Of a stretch of DNA of 27,928 nucleotides, positions 1 to 7,574 are shown piece after piece (positions within the stretch are counted from its first letter, which is position 1; every line of letters starts with the position of its first letter). Source of the stretch: DASUZD01 sp036377055 (GTDB lineage Bacteria; Actinomycetota; Thermoleophilia; Gaiellales; Gaiellaceae); assembly GCA_036377055.1 (NCBI GenBank), contig DASUZD010000186.1, forward strand, positions 1 to 27,928. The letters run 5' to 3'. Below the pieces are notes generated by a model that was not told the DNA's origin, searched no databases, and saw only the letters and a list, made by a program, of their open reading frames with translations. A program made the translations under genes and the position numbers.

Positions 1-1
1 G

Positions 2-124
2 CTCGCGACGGCGCTCGTCGGTCGCCGCGGCGGCGGGAGGTTCCGGCTCGGCGATCCGATCGAGGTCCGCGTCGAGGAGATCCGCCGCAACGAAGGAAAG
101 GTCGAACTGTCGCCCTCGTCGTAG
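2..124 (+). CDS. rnr: Ribonuclease R, C-terminal end (partial)
   Basis: The frame opens at the window edge and gives 40 residues before a TAG stop. They include the segment FRLGDPIEVRVEEIRR followed by a short tail ending ELSPSS. This is the last beta-strands of the C-terminal S1 RNA-binding domain of RNase R, the 3'-5' exoribonuclease that degrades structured RNA and the mRNAs released by trans-translation. The catalytic RNB domain lies upstream of the window. A decayed second copy of the preceding S1 segment lies at 1011-1288, and smpB and the tmRNA gene follow within 10 kb, which supports the assignment. With so little sequence, another S1-domain RNase II-family protein cannot be excluded. 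Confidence 0.7.
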   Translation, partial: LATALVGRRGGGRFRLGDPIEVRVEEIRRNEGKVELSPSS

Positions 125-130
125 TACCTT
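125..130 (+). promoter_or_regulatory. -10 element (TACCTT), leaderless start
   Basis: TACCTT begins directly after the RNase R stop codon and ends 6 nt before the ATG of the M23 peptidase gene. There is no Shine-Dalgarno sequence in the gap. This fits the TAnnnT leaderless pattern seen at several other genes in the window. Confidence 0.5.
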
Positions 131-136
131 TGACCC

Positions 137-997
137 ATGCCCGGGCCGCGGGGCGCACCGTACGGCTGGCCGGTCAAGCCGTTCGACCGTCAGCATCCCG
201 TGCGCGGCTACTTCAGCGACCCGCGCGACGGCGAGAAGCGCAGCACCTTCCACTTCGGCATCGACGTGGCCGTGCCGGACGGGACGCCCGTCTACTCGGT
301 CGAGGCCGGCACGGTCGACATGGGCGAAGGGAAGGAGAACGTGGCCGTCGTCTCGACCGGGGGCCGCAGGACGTTCGGCTATTGGCACGTCATCCCGGTC
401 GTCAAGCACAAGCAGCAGGTCGCGCAGCACCAGCTCCTCGGCCACGTGGCCAAGAACTGGGGACACGTCCACTTCGCCGAGCGCACCGGCGGCCAGTACA
501 TGAACCCGGTTCGGGCGGGTGCGCTGCAGCCGTACACCGACCCGAGCTCCCCGAGGATCGAGCGCGTCGTGGTCTCGAAGGCCGGGCAGGAGATCGATCC
601 TGAGCAGATCAAGGGCCCCGTCGACTTCATCGTGGATGCGTTCGACCGGCCGGCCATGCGCGTCCCGGACCCGAACTGGACGGACATGCCCGTCGCGCCG
701 GCTCTGGTCCGCTGGCGCATCGTCCGCTTCGGCAAGGCCGTCGTCCCGTGGACGAACGCCGCCGACTTCCGCGCGGCCATCCTCCCGAACAACCAGTTCA
801 CGCGAATCTACGCGCCGGGCAGCCGGCAGAACCATCCGAAGAAGCCGGGCCTCTACCGCTACTTCCTCGCGCGAGGGTGGAAGAGCGGCCAGCACCCGAG
901 CGGCGAGTATCGCCTCGACGTCGAAGCCTCCGACATCGAGGGGAACCTCGCGCGCGCGCACCTGGTGCTGGTGCTGCGGAACAAGCAGGGCGCATAG
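137..997 (+). CDS. M23-family metallopeptidase (LytM/peptidoglycan endopeptidase-like)
   Basis: A 286-residue protein with an M23 (lysostaphin/LytM) fold in its N-terminal half. The first zinc-ligand motif HFGID has H39 and D43, and the second is the HVH motif with H110 and H112; H84 in GYWHV may be the general base. Such enzymes cut peptide cross-bridges in peptidoglycan, but here no signal peptide or membrane segment is visible, so the location and true substrate are uncertain. The C-terminal half (about 140-286) is a beta-rich extension resembling an immunoglobulin-like domain, ending with a hydrophobic strand. The start is the ATG 12 nt after the RNase R stop. It has a TACCTT hexamer 6 nt upstream and no Shine-Dalgarno, so it is probably leaderless. 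Confidence 0.8.
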   Translation: MPGPRGAPYGWPVKPFDRQHPVRGYFSDPRDGEKRSTFHFGIDVAVPDGTPVYSVEAGTVDMGEGKENVAVVSTGGRRTFGYWHVIPVVKHKQQVAQHQLLGHVAKNWGHVHFAERTGGQYMNPVRAGALQPYTDPSSPRIERVVVSKAGQEIDPEQIKGPVDFIVDAFDRPAMRVPDPNWTDMPVAPALVRWRIVRFGKAVVPWTNAADFRAAILPNNQFTRIYAPGSRQNHPKKPGLYRYFLARGWKSGQHPSGEYRLDVEASDIEGNLARAHLVLVLRNKQGA

Positions 998-1010
998 CCG
1001 TCGCCGGAAG

Positions 1011-1288
1011 CACACGTCGCTGCGCGAGCGCGCGGCCGCCGCGATTGAGTACCGCGCCGACGAGCTCTGCCTCGCCTGGCTCCTCGAGAGCGAGCTCTTC
1101 GACCGCGGCTGGGAGGAGCCGTTCGAGGGCGAGATCGTCGGCGTGATCGGATTGGGGCTCTTCGTCCGTTTTTGGGGACGTCTTTGCGGGCTTTCTCCCT
1201 GCGCGGGACCTCCCGCGGGGACTACGTCGAGCTGAACCTCTTGAATCTCTCGCGACCGAGCGAGATCATCGCGTTGTCGCCTTCGTAG
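1011..1288 (+). pseudogene. rnr: Decayed duplicate of the RNase R C-terminal (S1) region
   Basis: Right after the M23 stop, frame 0 reads HTSLRERAAAAIEYRADE, then LCLAWLLE and GEIVGVIGLGLFVRF, the linker and S1 start of RNase R. The frame is then broken at a TTTTT run; the next frame reads DVFAGFLPARDLP, and a second shift at a GGGG run gives DYVELNLL and a tail ending IIALSPS before TAG. At least two single-base frameshifts and an internal deletion separate it from a working sequence. The final bases resemble the real rnr terminus at 105-124. No start codon or ribosome site fits. I read it as a partial duplication of the rnr 3' end, separated from the original by the M23 gene. Confidence 0.7.
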
Positions 1289-1340
1289 GTGACGCCTGGA
1301 CGACTCTGGGTGATGCTCGAGGCAATCGAGGAGGCTGCGC

Positions 1341-4022
1341 ATGGGCTCGAACGGAGGGGCTGATACACCGGGAACGGCTGCGGCGACGGCGACCGCAGCA
1401 CCCTACGACAGCGGCGTATTCCCGACCGGCATCACGAGTCGGATCCACGGAAGCAGCGTCTTCGTCGATGACCAGGGCACACTCTGGATGGTCGGACCCG
1501 GCGAGGACGGCCAGCTCTACGCCACCACCGTTCCCTTGGTGGTGAACGGCACGACGATCTCGATCGAAGAAGGCGCACTCGAGAAGGCGACGTGGTCGTC
1601 GACGCAGATCAAATTCGCCGAGTCGAATCCCAAGCTCTTCGACTGGCGTCCCTGGGCGTTCTCGACCTGCTCGCTCGTGGCGCTCGACGGGATGCTGAAC
1701 CTCTTCTGGAATCAGCAATCGGTCCCATTGAACCCGAACACCGACAGCGGCGTCTACAACGACGGGACGCTCGTCGCGTCCTTGAACGACGGGTCGGGCT
1801 GGCAGCACCCGGTCCAGCTCGTCGGGAGCGACGGGACTCCCGTCATCACGAGCGGCCGCGTGGTGTTCGTGATGGACGAGGATCCAGGCGCCGCAACGTG
1901 CGCGGACGTCAGCGTCACCACGTTCGGCACCGGCACGGCGATCGTCGCGTGCGCGCTCGCCCTACCGCAGAGCACCGGCACTCCCGACTGGGACAGCGGG
2001 AACCGCGGGATCTACCTCGGCATCTACAACCCGATCGACCGCGACGTCTCGATCGGCACGTGGAAGGCGGCATGGCACACGTACATCACCTGGAACGAGC
2101 TCCAGGCGAGCAACGCGATCACCGGCCTCGGCTATCAGATCAGCGTCGACTGGTTCCCGACCCCGTCCGCCGACGCCGACGGCCCGACGTACATGGTGAC
2201 GCTGTGCTCGAACCCGCAGGTCGCACACGACTCGACTCCCACGCCCTGGTACCTCCAGGGTCGGCTCGTGTTCGACGGTCAGGGGATGCCGGCGGAGATC
2301 GCGTTCGCGACGCCGGGGCCGAGGCAGCCGCCGGCCGCCTGGCAGTTTGCCCGTGTGCCGCCGGCGTCCTTCGGCAGCATGCAGCCCTGCTCGATCAAGA
2401 GAGACCCGGCCGGTCGCCTCGTCGCAGTCGGCACCGCGCCGAAGCAGCAGATCGCGTTCGTGAGCTACCCGGCCGTGACGGACGTGCCGTCGGGGCATTA
2501 CTTGCTACCGGGAACGGCGGTGGCCGTGCAGGCGCCGTCCGCCGACGACGTGGTTCCGCAGGTCGCGTACTTCACCGACCCCACGAGCCTGCCCCTCCCC
2601 GAGCCACACGAGCAGAGCGACCCGATCGCGATCCATCCCGTGTACCTGCTCTGCTTCTGGAGCGCGGACCCGCGCTGCGAGGTGCGCCGATACGGGACGA
2701 TCGAGGTGCTCGAGAGCACCGGCAACACGCCCTACCCGACGGGCGAGGAGACCGTGAACGTCGTGCAGGGCATCATCGACGGCCCGATCCCCGTGCCCAA
2801 CGAGAACATCGCCCACGGGAACGGGAAGACGGAGTGCGGCGAGATCGCCTACGGCAACGTCGTCACCGGCGGGCAAAGCGTCCGTGTGGCGTCCGAGCAG
2901 ACGGTCGGCTTCACGTTTGAAGAGAAGTTCACGAAGGGCGTCGGGCCTGCATTTCAGGGAGGGTTCGAAGCGGGTGCGGGCTCGGCAGCCGGCAGCTCCA
3001 CGCAGTGGGGGATCTCCCAGAACAAGCCGCTGGCTGCAGACGTCGAGAAGGGCGAGGACGGCTCGAAGGTGATCTTCCCGCGCGGGATCATGTTCTGCGA
3101 GACGCCGACGCTGAACGTGATGGCATATCGGTTCCGCGGCCCTGACGGAACCCTCTGGAGCGACCCGAGCAGCAACCAGTCGACGATCGCAGCGGGGTCC
3201 GTGCAGGTTCAGGTCGACCTCGAGACGAACGGCGGCATAACCCATGTTCCCTACTGCCCGTTCGCCGTCGCTCCCGGCAACATCCTCTCCTACACCCCCC
3301 AGGCCTGGAACGCCCGGATGCAGGACCTCGAGTCCCGGTTCAACCACGATCCGGCCCTCTACGCCGGGCCGCACTACTTCGGGGACGTCATCGTCGCGAA
3401 CGCATACCACTTCGGCGGGGGCGTCGAGTACCTCCAGGCTTCCTGGTCGTCGGGCTCGGCGAACGAGGTGAAGTCGACGGCTACGACGGAGACCTTCACC
3501 GAGCGCACCTGGACGATGAGCAGCGACTTCTACGCCGGGATCAGCGGCGGGGCAGGCTTCCAGCTCTTCGGCCTCGGCGAGGTGTTCGAGTTCTCGGCCC
3601 TTGCCGGGACAACCTGCTCCGATACCGGGAACAGCGACAGCTCTTCGGGCGCGGAGTGGGGAATCGAGCTGCCGGCAGAGTGGGGGCCGACGTCCAGCGA
3701 CGCCTCGGATCCCTTGCAGTACCTCAACTATTCGTTCCGCATCTACCTCCTGCCGGTCGCCTCGACCGGGCCGGCCAACGTCTGGACGCGTGAGCTGATC
3801 CAGTTCCTCGGCCGCGGAGCCGGGGACTCGCTCGAGGTCGAGCTCACGCATCTCGACGAGGTCGTCTTGACGACCACGATCACGTATCCGACCCCGCAAG
3901 AGCTCCAGCCGGACCCGCAGTCGATCGACCCCGGCGCGGCGACGTGGCGAATCGTGTTTGTCCTCGAGTCGTTCACACGAAACGACAACCTGAGCTGGAC
4001 CTACGACGGCCGCCTCGGCTGA
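1341..4022 (+). CDS. Large beta-rich protein of unknown function (893 aa), possible pore-forming-like C-terminal half
   Basis: The ATG is preceded by a good Shine-Dalgarno (GAGGAGG, about 8 nt away). I do not recognise a family for the 893 residues. There is no signal peptide; the N-terminus is low-complexity (G, A, T). Residues 30-470 are beta-rich with many Trp, Asp and Gly and could be a propeller or lectin-like module. Two Ser/Thr/Gly-rich amphipathic stretches follow, at about 510-560 and 710-775. Each has a glycine-rich hydrophobic core flanked by Ser/Thr strands, and each ends near a TQWGI or AEWGI sequence, as if repeated. Alternating polar/nonpolar Ser/Thr strands like this occur in aerolysin/ETX-type pore-forming proteins, but the resemblance is weak. 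The gene stands alone and is followed by a hairpin. Confidence 0.6.
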   Translation: MGSNGGADTPGTAAATATAAPYDSGVFPTGITSRIHGSSVFVDDQGTLWMVGPGEDGQLYATTVPLVVNGTTISIEEGALEKATWSSTQIKFAESNPKLFDWRPWAFSTCSLVALDGMLNLFWNQQSVPLNPNTDSGVYNDGTLVASLNDGSGWQHPVQLVGSDGTPVITSGRVVFVMDEDPGAATCADVSVTTFGTGTAIVACALALPQSTGTPDWDSGNRGIYLGIYNPIDRDVSIGTWKAAWHTYITWNELQASNAITGLGYQISVDWFPTPSADADGPTYMVTLCSNPQVAHDSTPTPWYLQGRLVFDGQGMPAEIAFATPGPRQPPAAWQFARVPPASFGSMQPCSIKRDPAGRLVAVGTAPKQQIAFVSYPAVTDVPSGHYLLPGTAVAVQAPSADDVVPQVAYFTDPTSLPLPEPHEQSDPIAIHPVYLLCFWSADPRCEVRRYGTIEVLESTGNTPYPTGEETVNVVQGIIDGPIPVPNENIAHGNGKTECGEIAYGNVVTGGQSVRVASEQTVGFTFEEKFTKGVGPAFQGGFEAGAGSAAGSSTQWGISQNKPLAADVEKGEDGSKVIFPRGIMFCETPTLNVMAYRFRGPDGTLWSDPSSNQSTIAAGSVQVQVDLETNGGITHVPYCPFAVAPGNILSYTPQAWNARMQDLESRFNHDPALYAGPHYFGDVIVANAYHFGGGVEYLQASWSSGSANEVKSTATTETFTERTWTMSSDFYAGISGGAGFQLFGLGEVFEFSALAGTTCSDTGNSDSSSGAEWGIELPAEWGPTSSDASDPLQYLNYSFRIYLLPVASTGPANVWTRELIQFLGRGAGDSLEVELTHLDEVVLTTTITYPTPQELQPDPQSIDPGAATWRIVFVLESFTRNDNLSWTYDGRLG

Positions 4023-4023
4023 G

Positions 4024-4040
4024 CCGGGCCCTCCGCCCGG
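4024..4040 (+). terminator. Short GC hairpin after the 893-aa gene
   Basis: CCGGGC (4024-4029) pairs with GCCCGG (4035-4040) around a 5-nt loop, directly after the TGA stop. There is no T-tract. It may act as a weak terminator. Confidence 0.35.
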
Positions 4041-4106
4041 GCGCGCCGACGGGGAGGAAGACGGGATTGGCCGGTTAACCGTAATGACCTGGCCGCTGCC
4101 GCGACC

Positions 4107-4112
4107 TAAGCT
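4107..4112 (+). promoter_or_regulatory. -10 element (TAAGCT) for small ORF
   Basis: TAAGCT lies exactly 7 nt before the ATG of the 32-residue ORF, and ATGACC lies 17 nt upstream of it as a possible -35. A 10-bp palindrome, CGGTTAACCG (4072-4081), sits just upstream and could be an operator. Confidence 0.4.
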
Positions 4113-4119
4113 CGAAGCC

Positions 4120-4218
4120 ATGATTCCGATCGTCCTCGCCATTCCGCTCGCGATCGCGCCGCTCGTCGGCCTCGCGGGGTCGCTCAGTTGGATGGCGCGT
4201 TCGTCGGCCCGCTTCTAG
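4120..4218 (+). CDS. Putative 32-aa small membrane protein
   Basis: The ORF begins ATG ATT CCG and encodes 32 residues: a hydrophobic stretch of about 20 (residues 2-21, rich in I, L, A, P and G), then WMARSSARF. It would be a single-span peptide with a short basic cytoplasmic tail. Support is the TAAGCT hexamer 7 nt upstream, matching the leaderless pattern of neighbouring genes. Its TAG stop overlaps the TAG stop of the convergent propeller gene (shared bases 4216-4217). Against it, short ORFs arise by chance and no homologue is known to me. Confidence 0.4.
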   Translation: MIPIVLAIPLAIAPLVGLAGSLSWMARSSARF

Positions 4219-6242
4219 CGCAGGATCCCCGTGTGCCCGAGCGAGTACCGCCCCGGCTGCGGCCAGACGCAGAGGCCGTGCGGCCCTGCGCCGACTGGAA
4301 TCCGCGCGAGCAGCCGCCCGTCGCTCGTCGAGATGGCGTAGACCTCGGCGTTCCAGCGGCCCGAGAGCCAGAGCACCTTCCCGTCGGCCGAGACGCCGCC
4401 CATGTCAGGACTCCCCCCGCCCGGGATCCGCCACGTCGCGACGACCTTTCGCGTCGCGAAGCTGATTACCGAGATGCTTCCCTCGGCACGGTTCGTCGCG
4501 TACAGGAACCTCGCGTCGCGGCTCGGGTAGAGCCCGTGCACGCCGAGGCCCGTATGGACGAAGCCGACGACGCGGAGTCGCCGCGCGTCGATCTCCCACA
4601 AACCGTTCGCGGCCATGTCGGCTACGTAGAAGATCCTCCCGTCCGGCGAGAGCTTGACGTCCTGCGGCACCGCGCGGCCGCCGTTCAGCGCGAGGGTCGC
4701 GACGACACGCTCGCGACGGATGTCCACCTTCACGAGCTGCCCCGAGAACTCGCAGCTCGCGAGCGCGTACGTCCCGTCCGCGGAGAAGTCCATGTGGTCG
4801 ACGCCGCGGCACGGAACGGCCACGGAACGGTGCAGGCGCATCGTGTGCGCGTCGCGGAAGTCGAGCCTCGCGTTCCGCTCGGCGACGACGATCGCGTAGC
4901 GGCCGTCCGGCGTGAAGTAGAGGTTGTACGGATCGTCCACGGGGATCGGTCGCCCCTTCGGCCGCCCCGTGAGCGGGTCGAGCGGCGTCAGGCTGTTCCC
5001 CTGGTCGTTGTCGACGTACAGCGTCTTCAGGTCGTACGAGGGCGTGACGTGCTGCGGGAGCGCGCCGACGGCGTAGTGCGCGACGATCCTGAACGTCCGC
5101 TGGTCGATCACGTCGACCGTGTTCGAGTCCGAGTTGGGGACGTAGACGTACGGCGGGTCGCGCCGCACGACCGGGCTGAGGAGGCCGCGCGCGTCGGCCG
5201 CGTAGACGTCGGTGCGAGCGACCGCCGTCCCTGTGGCGCGCGGCACGAGCTCGCTCAGTGACGAAACGGTGCCGCTTCGTCCCCGCCCGCCCGCGAGCAG
5301 GATCCGCCGCCCGGCGACGGCCGTCGCGGCGAGGTCGGAGAGCGGCGTCCGCAGCTTCCCGGCGCTCCAGACGCGCCGCCGGCGACCGTCCACGTCGACG
5401 GCGACCACTCGGCTCGTCGCCGTCCCCGACGTCGCCCCGCGCCCGCCGATCACGTACGCCAGGTCGCCGAGACTCGCCGCGGCAGCATGTGTCGTCGGGC
5501 GCGGGAGGCTGCCGACCCGCCGGATGATGGCTCTGCGCGGGTCGAATGCGAGGACCGCGGTGCTGGCGGAGCCGTCGGGGGTCGAGCCCCCGGCGATCAC
5601 GACCCTCCCGTCCGTGGCCGTGACGGCCGCGTACCGGAGCGGCGTCGGCAGGCGCGCGACGACGCGTGCGGCGGTGCCGGGCCTCCACGCGACGATCGTG
5701 TCGAGCCACCGCGTGCCCGTGTAGCCGCCGACGACGTACGCCGTCCCTCGTAGCGCCGCTGCCGCCTGGTCCGAGCTCGCCGCGGGCAGCCGCCCGGCCG
5801 CCGAGGTTCGGCCGGTCCGCGGGTCGACACGGACGATCGAGTCGAGCTGAGCGGCGCCGTCTCCGCCTCCGAAGAGGTACACCGACCGTCCCAGCGAGAC
5901 GGCGGCGGCGTCGTGGAGCACGTCCGGCAGGCGGCCGATCTCGTGCGGCCGGTCGCCCCGGACGACCCGAACCGAATCTGTCGACGTGTCGGCGGCGTTC
6001 AGGCCGCCCAGGAGGACAAGGAGCCGCCCTGCGGTGGCTGCGGCCGCGTCCTGGATCGGCGCGTCGAGCGCTCCGAGCGGCCGCTCGACGAGCCGGAGCG
6101 GCCTCGCGACCCGTCGCTTCGCGTGCGCGATCGGGCGCGGGTGGCGCGACGGCGCCGCAGAACGCGGCGGCCGCGAGAGCCACACGCCGAGGCCGGCGGC
6201 GACCGCGACGGCCGGAACGGCCAGGAGCAGCGTGCGGCGCAA
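4215..6242 (-). CDS. Exported Kelch plus YVTN double beta-propeller protein
   Basis: A 675-residue protein. Residues 1-24 (RR, then a hydrophobic stretch) form a signal peptide or membrane anchor, followed by a basic linker. Residues about 60-330 contain six Kelch-like blades, visible as repeated VYLFGG, AYVVGG, VVIAGG, AYVIGG and ILLAGG strands. Residues about 355-675 form a second propeller of the YVTN/amine-dehydrogenase-like type, starting YVYVPNSDSNTVDVID with repeats such as LSPDGRIFYVAD and FLYATNRAEGSISVIS. The start is TTG without a clear Shine-Dalgarno; it is the only start that keeps the whole signal sequence. Propellers of this class bind or present partners outside the cell; no catalytic residues are evident. 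It is divergent from the GNAT gene at 6281. Confidence 0.75.
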   Translation of the reverse strand: MRRTLLLAVPAVAVAAGLGVWLSRPPRSAAPSRHPRPIAHAKRRVARPLRLVERPLGALDAPIQDAAAATAGRLLVLLGGLNAADTSTDSVRVVRGDRPHEIGRLPDVLHDAAAVSLGRSVYLFGGGDGAAQLDSIVRVDPRTGRTSAAGRLPAASSDQAAAALRGTAYVVGGYTGTRWLDTIVAWRPGTAARVVARLPTPLRYAAVTATDGRVVIAGGSTPDGSASTAVLAFDPRRAIIRRVGSLPRPTTHAAAASLGDLAYVIGGRGATSGTATSRVVAVDVDGRRRRVWSAGKLRTPLSDLAATAVAGRRILLAGGRGRSGTVSSLSELVPRATGTAVARTDVYAADARGLLSPVVRRDPPYVYVPNSDSNTVDVIDQRTFRIVAHYAVGALPQHVTPSYDLKTLYVDNDQGNSLTPLDPLTGRPKGRPIPVDDPYNLYFTPDGRYAIVVAERNARLDFRDAHTMRLHRSVAVPCRGVDHMDFSADGTYALASCEFSGQLVKVDIRRERVVATLALNGGRAVPQDVKLSPDGRIFYVADMAANGLWEIDARRLRVVGFVHTGLGVHGLYPSRDARFLYATNRAEGSISVISFATRKVVATWRIPGGGSPDMGGVSADGKVLWLSGRWNAEVYAISTSDGRLLARIPVGAGPHGLCVWPQPGRYSLGHTGILR

Positions 6243-6280
6243 GCTCGCAGGATGCCTGTCGCAGTGCGACCATCGCGGCG

Positions 6281-7027
6281 ATGACCGTCGTCCTGACGAG
6301 CGCCGAGCGGCCGGACCTCCCGGACCGGCCCGAGCTGGAGAACGTCTGGCCGGAGTACAACCGCCACGGCGAGGTCACGAATCGGTTCTGGGGCCGTCTC
6401 TACGAGGTCTTCCCAGAGCTCCAGTTCGTGCTCTACGACGACGAGGCGGACCGCGCCCTAGCCGAAGGCCACTCGATCCCGTGCCGCTGGGACGGCACCG
6501 CCGCCGGCCTCCCGTGCGGGATCGACGGCCTGCTCGAAGGCGCGTTCGCGCTCCACGAGGCGGCCGGCGAGCCGAACACGCTCTCGGCGCTCGCGATCGA
6601 GATCGCGCCGGGAGCCCGCGGCGCCGGCCTCAGCGCGACCATGATCGAGGCGATGGCCACGATCGCGCGCAGGCACAGCTTCGCCGACCTGATCGCGCCG
6701 CTCAGGCCGACGTGGAAGGCGCGCTACCCGATCACGCCGATCGAGCGCTACGCCACCTGGACGCGTGCCGACGGTCTTCCGTTCGACCCGTGGATCAGGA
6801 CGCACGTGCGCCTCGGCGCCGAGATCCTGCGTCCGGAGCCGGAGTCGCTCCGGATCGCCGGCTCGGTCGCGGAGTGGGAGGGCTGGACGGGGCTCGCGTT
6901 CCCGGAGAGCGGCGACTACGTCTTCCCGGAGGGCCTCGCGCCGGTACGGATCGACCGCGAGGCCGACCGCGGCACGTACTACGAGCCGAACGTCTGGGTG
7001 CGCCACTCGCTCGGGAGCAGTGAATAG
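6281..7027 (+). CDS. GNAT-like N-acetyltransferase
   Basis: A 248-residue protein. The central stretch LAIEIAPGARGAGLSATMIEAM (about 104-125) has the beta4-loop-helix acetyl-CoA pyrophosphate-binding pattern (R/G-x-G-x-G/A) of GNAT enzymes. The C-terminal 120 residues (for example PTWKARYPITP and EGWTGLAFP) belong to a substrate-binding extension. The substrate is unknown. The ATG at 6281 follows directly upon the start region of the divergent propeller gene; the open frame extends upstream, but only antisense to that gene. No Shine-Dalgarno or TAnnnT hexamer is visible. The last 49 bp overlap the convergent GNAT gene that ends at 6979. Confidence 0.65.
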   Translation: MTVVLTSAERPDLPDRPELENVWPEYNRHGEVTNRFWGRLYEVFPELQFVLYDDEADRALAEGHSIPCRWDGTAAGLPCGIDGLLEGAFALHEAAGEPNTLSALAIEIAPGARGAGLSATMIEAMATIARRHSFADLIAPLRPTWKARYPITPIERYATWTRADGLPFDPWIRTHVRLGAEILRPEPESLRIAGSVAEWEGWTGLAFPESGDYVFPEGLAPVRIDREADRGTYYEPNVWVRHSLGSSE

Positions 7028-7551
7028 AGCACGTGGTCGCGCCGCTCCCCGTGCTGCTCGATCCAGCCGCGGAGGACCCCTTCGCGCGTGTAGCCGGCGC
7101 GCTCGGCGACGCGCTGCGAGGCGAGGTTGTCGACGTCCGCGTGGAGCTGGAGCCTTTCGGCCCCGAGCGCGTCGATCGCCCACGCCGAGATCAGCCGAAG
7201 CGCACAGGTTGCGTACCCGCGGCCTCGTTGCTCCCTCCGCACCCAGTAGCCGACCTCGAAGCGCGCCTCGCCCTCCGACCGGACGCCGATCCCGCCGAGG
7301 AGACTGCCCTCGGCCGCGTCCACGATCGCGAAGGCGGCGCCTGCGCCCGTCGCGCGCCGGGGCTCCAGGGTGGCGAACCACTCCCGTGCGTTCGCCTCGG
7401 TGTACGGCTGCGGGATCGGCGTGAGCCAGCGCGCGATCTCCCAGTCGTCGAAGCAGACGACGACCTCCGGAAGGTCGGCCTCGGTCCACGGCCGCAGCGT
7501 CACGGCGCCGTCGCTCGGCAGCGGCTCGGGAACGGCGATCGGGGCGGCCAC
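6979..7551 (-). CDS. RimJ/RimL-type GNAT acetyltransferase
   Basis: 190 residues with the layout of the RimJ/RimL branch: an N-terminal VTLRPWTEADLPEV strand-helix, the acetyl-CoA loop EQRGRGYATCALRL (about 107-120) and the C-terminal signature NLASQRVAERAGYTREGVLR. These enzymes acetylate N-terminal amines of ribosomal proteins, antibiotics or small molecules; the substrate cannot be told from sequence. The start is GTG at 7551 with TAGGAT 6 nt upstream, so it is probably leaderless. The -10 elements of this gene and of smpB overlap on opposite strands. Confidence 0.8.
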   Translation of the reverse strand: MAAPIAVPEPLPSDGAVTLRPWTEADLPEVVVCFDDWEIARWLTPIPQPYTEANAREWFATLEPRRATGAGAAFAIVDAAEGSLLGGIGVRSEGEARFEVGYWVRREQRGRGYATCALRLISAWAIDALGAERLQLHADVDNLASQRVAERAGYTREGVLRGWIEQHGERRDHVLYSLLPSEWRTQTFGS

Positions 7552-7557
7552 GGCCCG

Positions 7558-7567
7558 ATCCTAGAAT
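7558..7567. promoter_or_regulatory. Back-to-back -10 elements between GNAT gene and smpB
   Basis: ATCCTAGAAT contains TAGAAT on the + strand (7562-7567, 7 nt before the smpB ATG at 7575) and TAGGAT on the - strand (7563-7558, 6 nt before the GTG at 7551). The two hexamers share the central TA. Only 23 bp separate the two start codons, so both transcripts would be leaderless and the promoters would compete. Confidence 0.55.
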
Positions 7568-7574
7568 GGCCTGC

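Noticed and set aside
2505..4142. 545-residue open frame antisense to the 893-residue gene
   Set aside because: High-GC codon structure leaves long stop-free antisense frames. The product is Arg/Asp/Val-rich without motifs, and the sense gene has a ribosome site and normal composition.
4215..6242. Methylamine dehydrogenase heavy chain
   Set aside because: The second propeller is of the same superfamily, but the Kelch half, absence of operon linkage and lack of heavy-chain-specific features do not support it.
5666..6280. 205-codon upstream extension of the GNAT frame at 6281
   Set aside because: It is antisense to the propeller signal region, rich in Arg/Ser/Pro, and lacks GNAT features.
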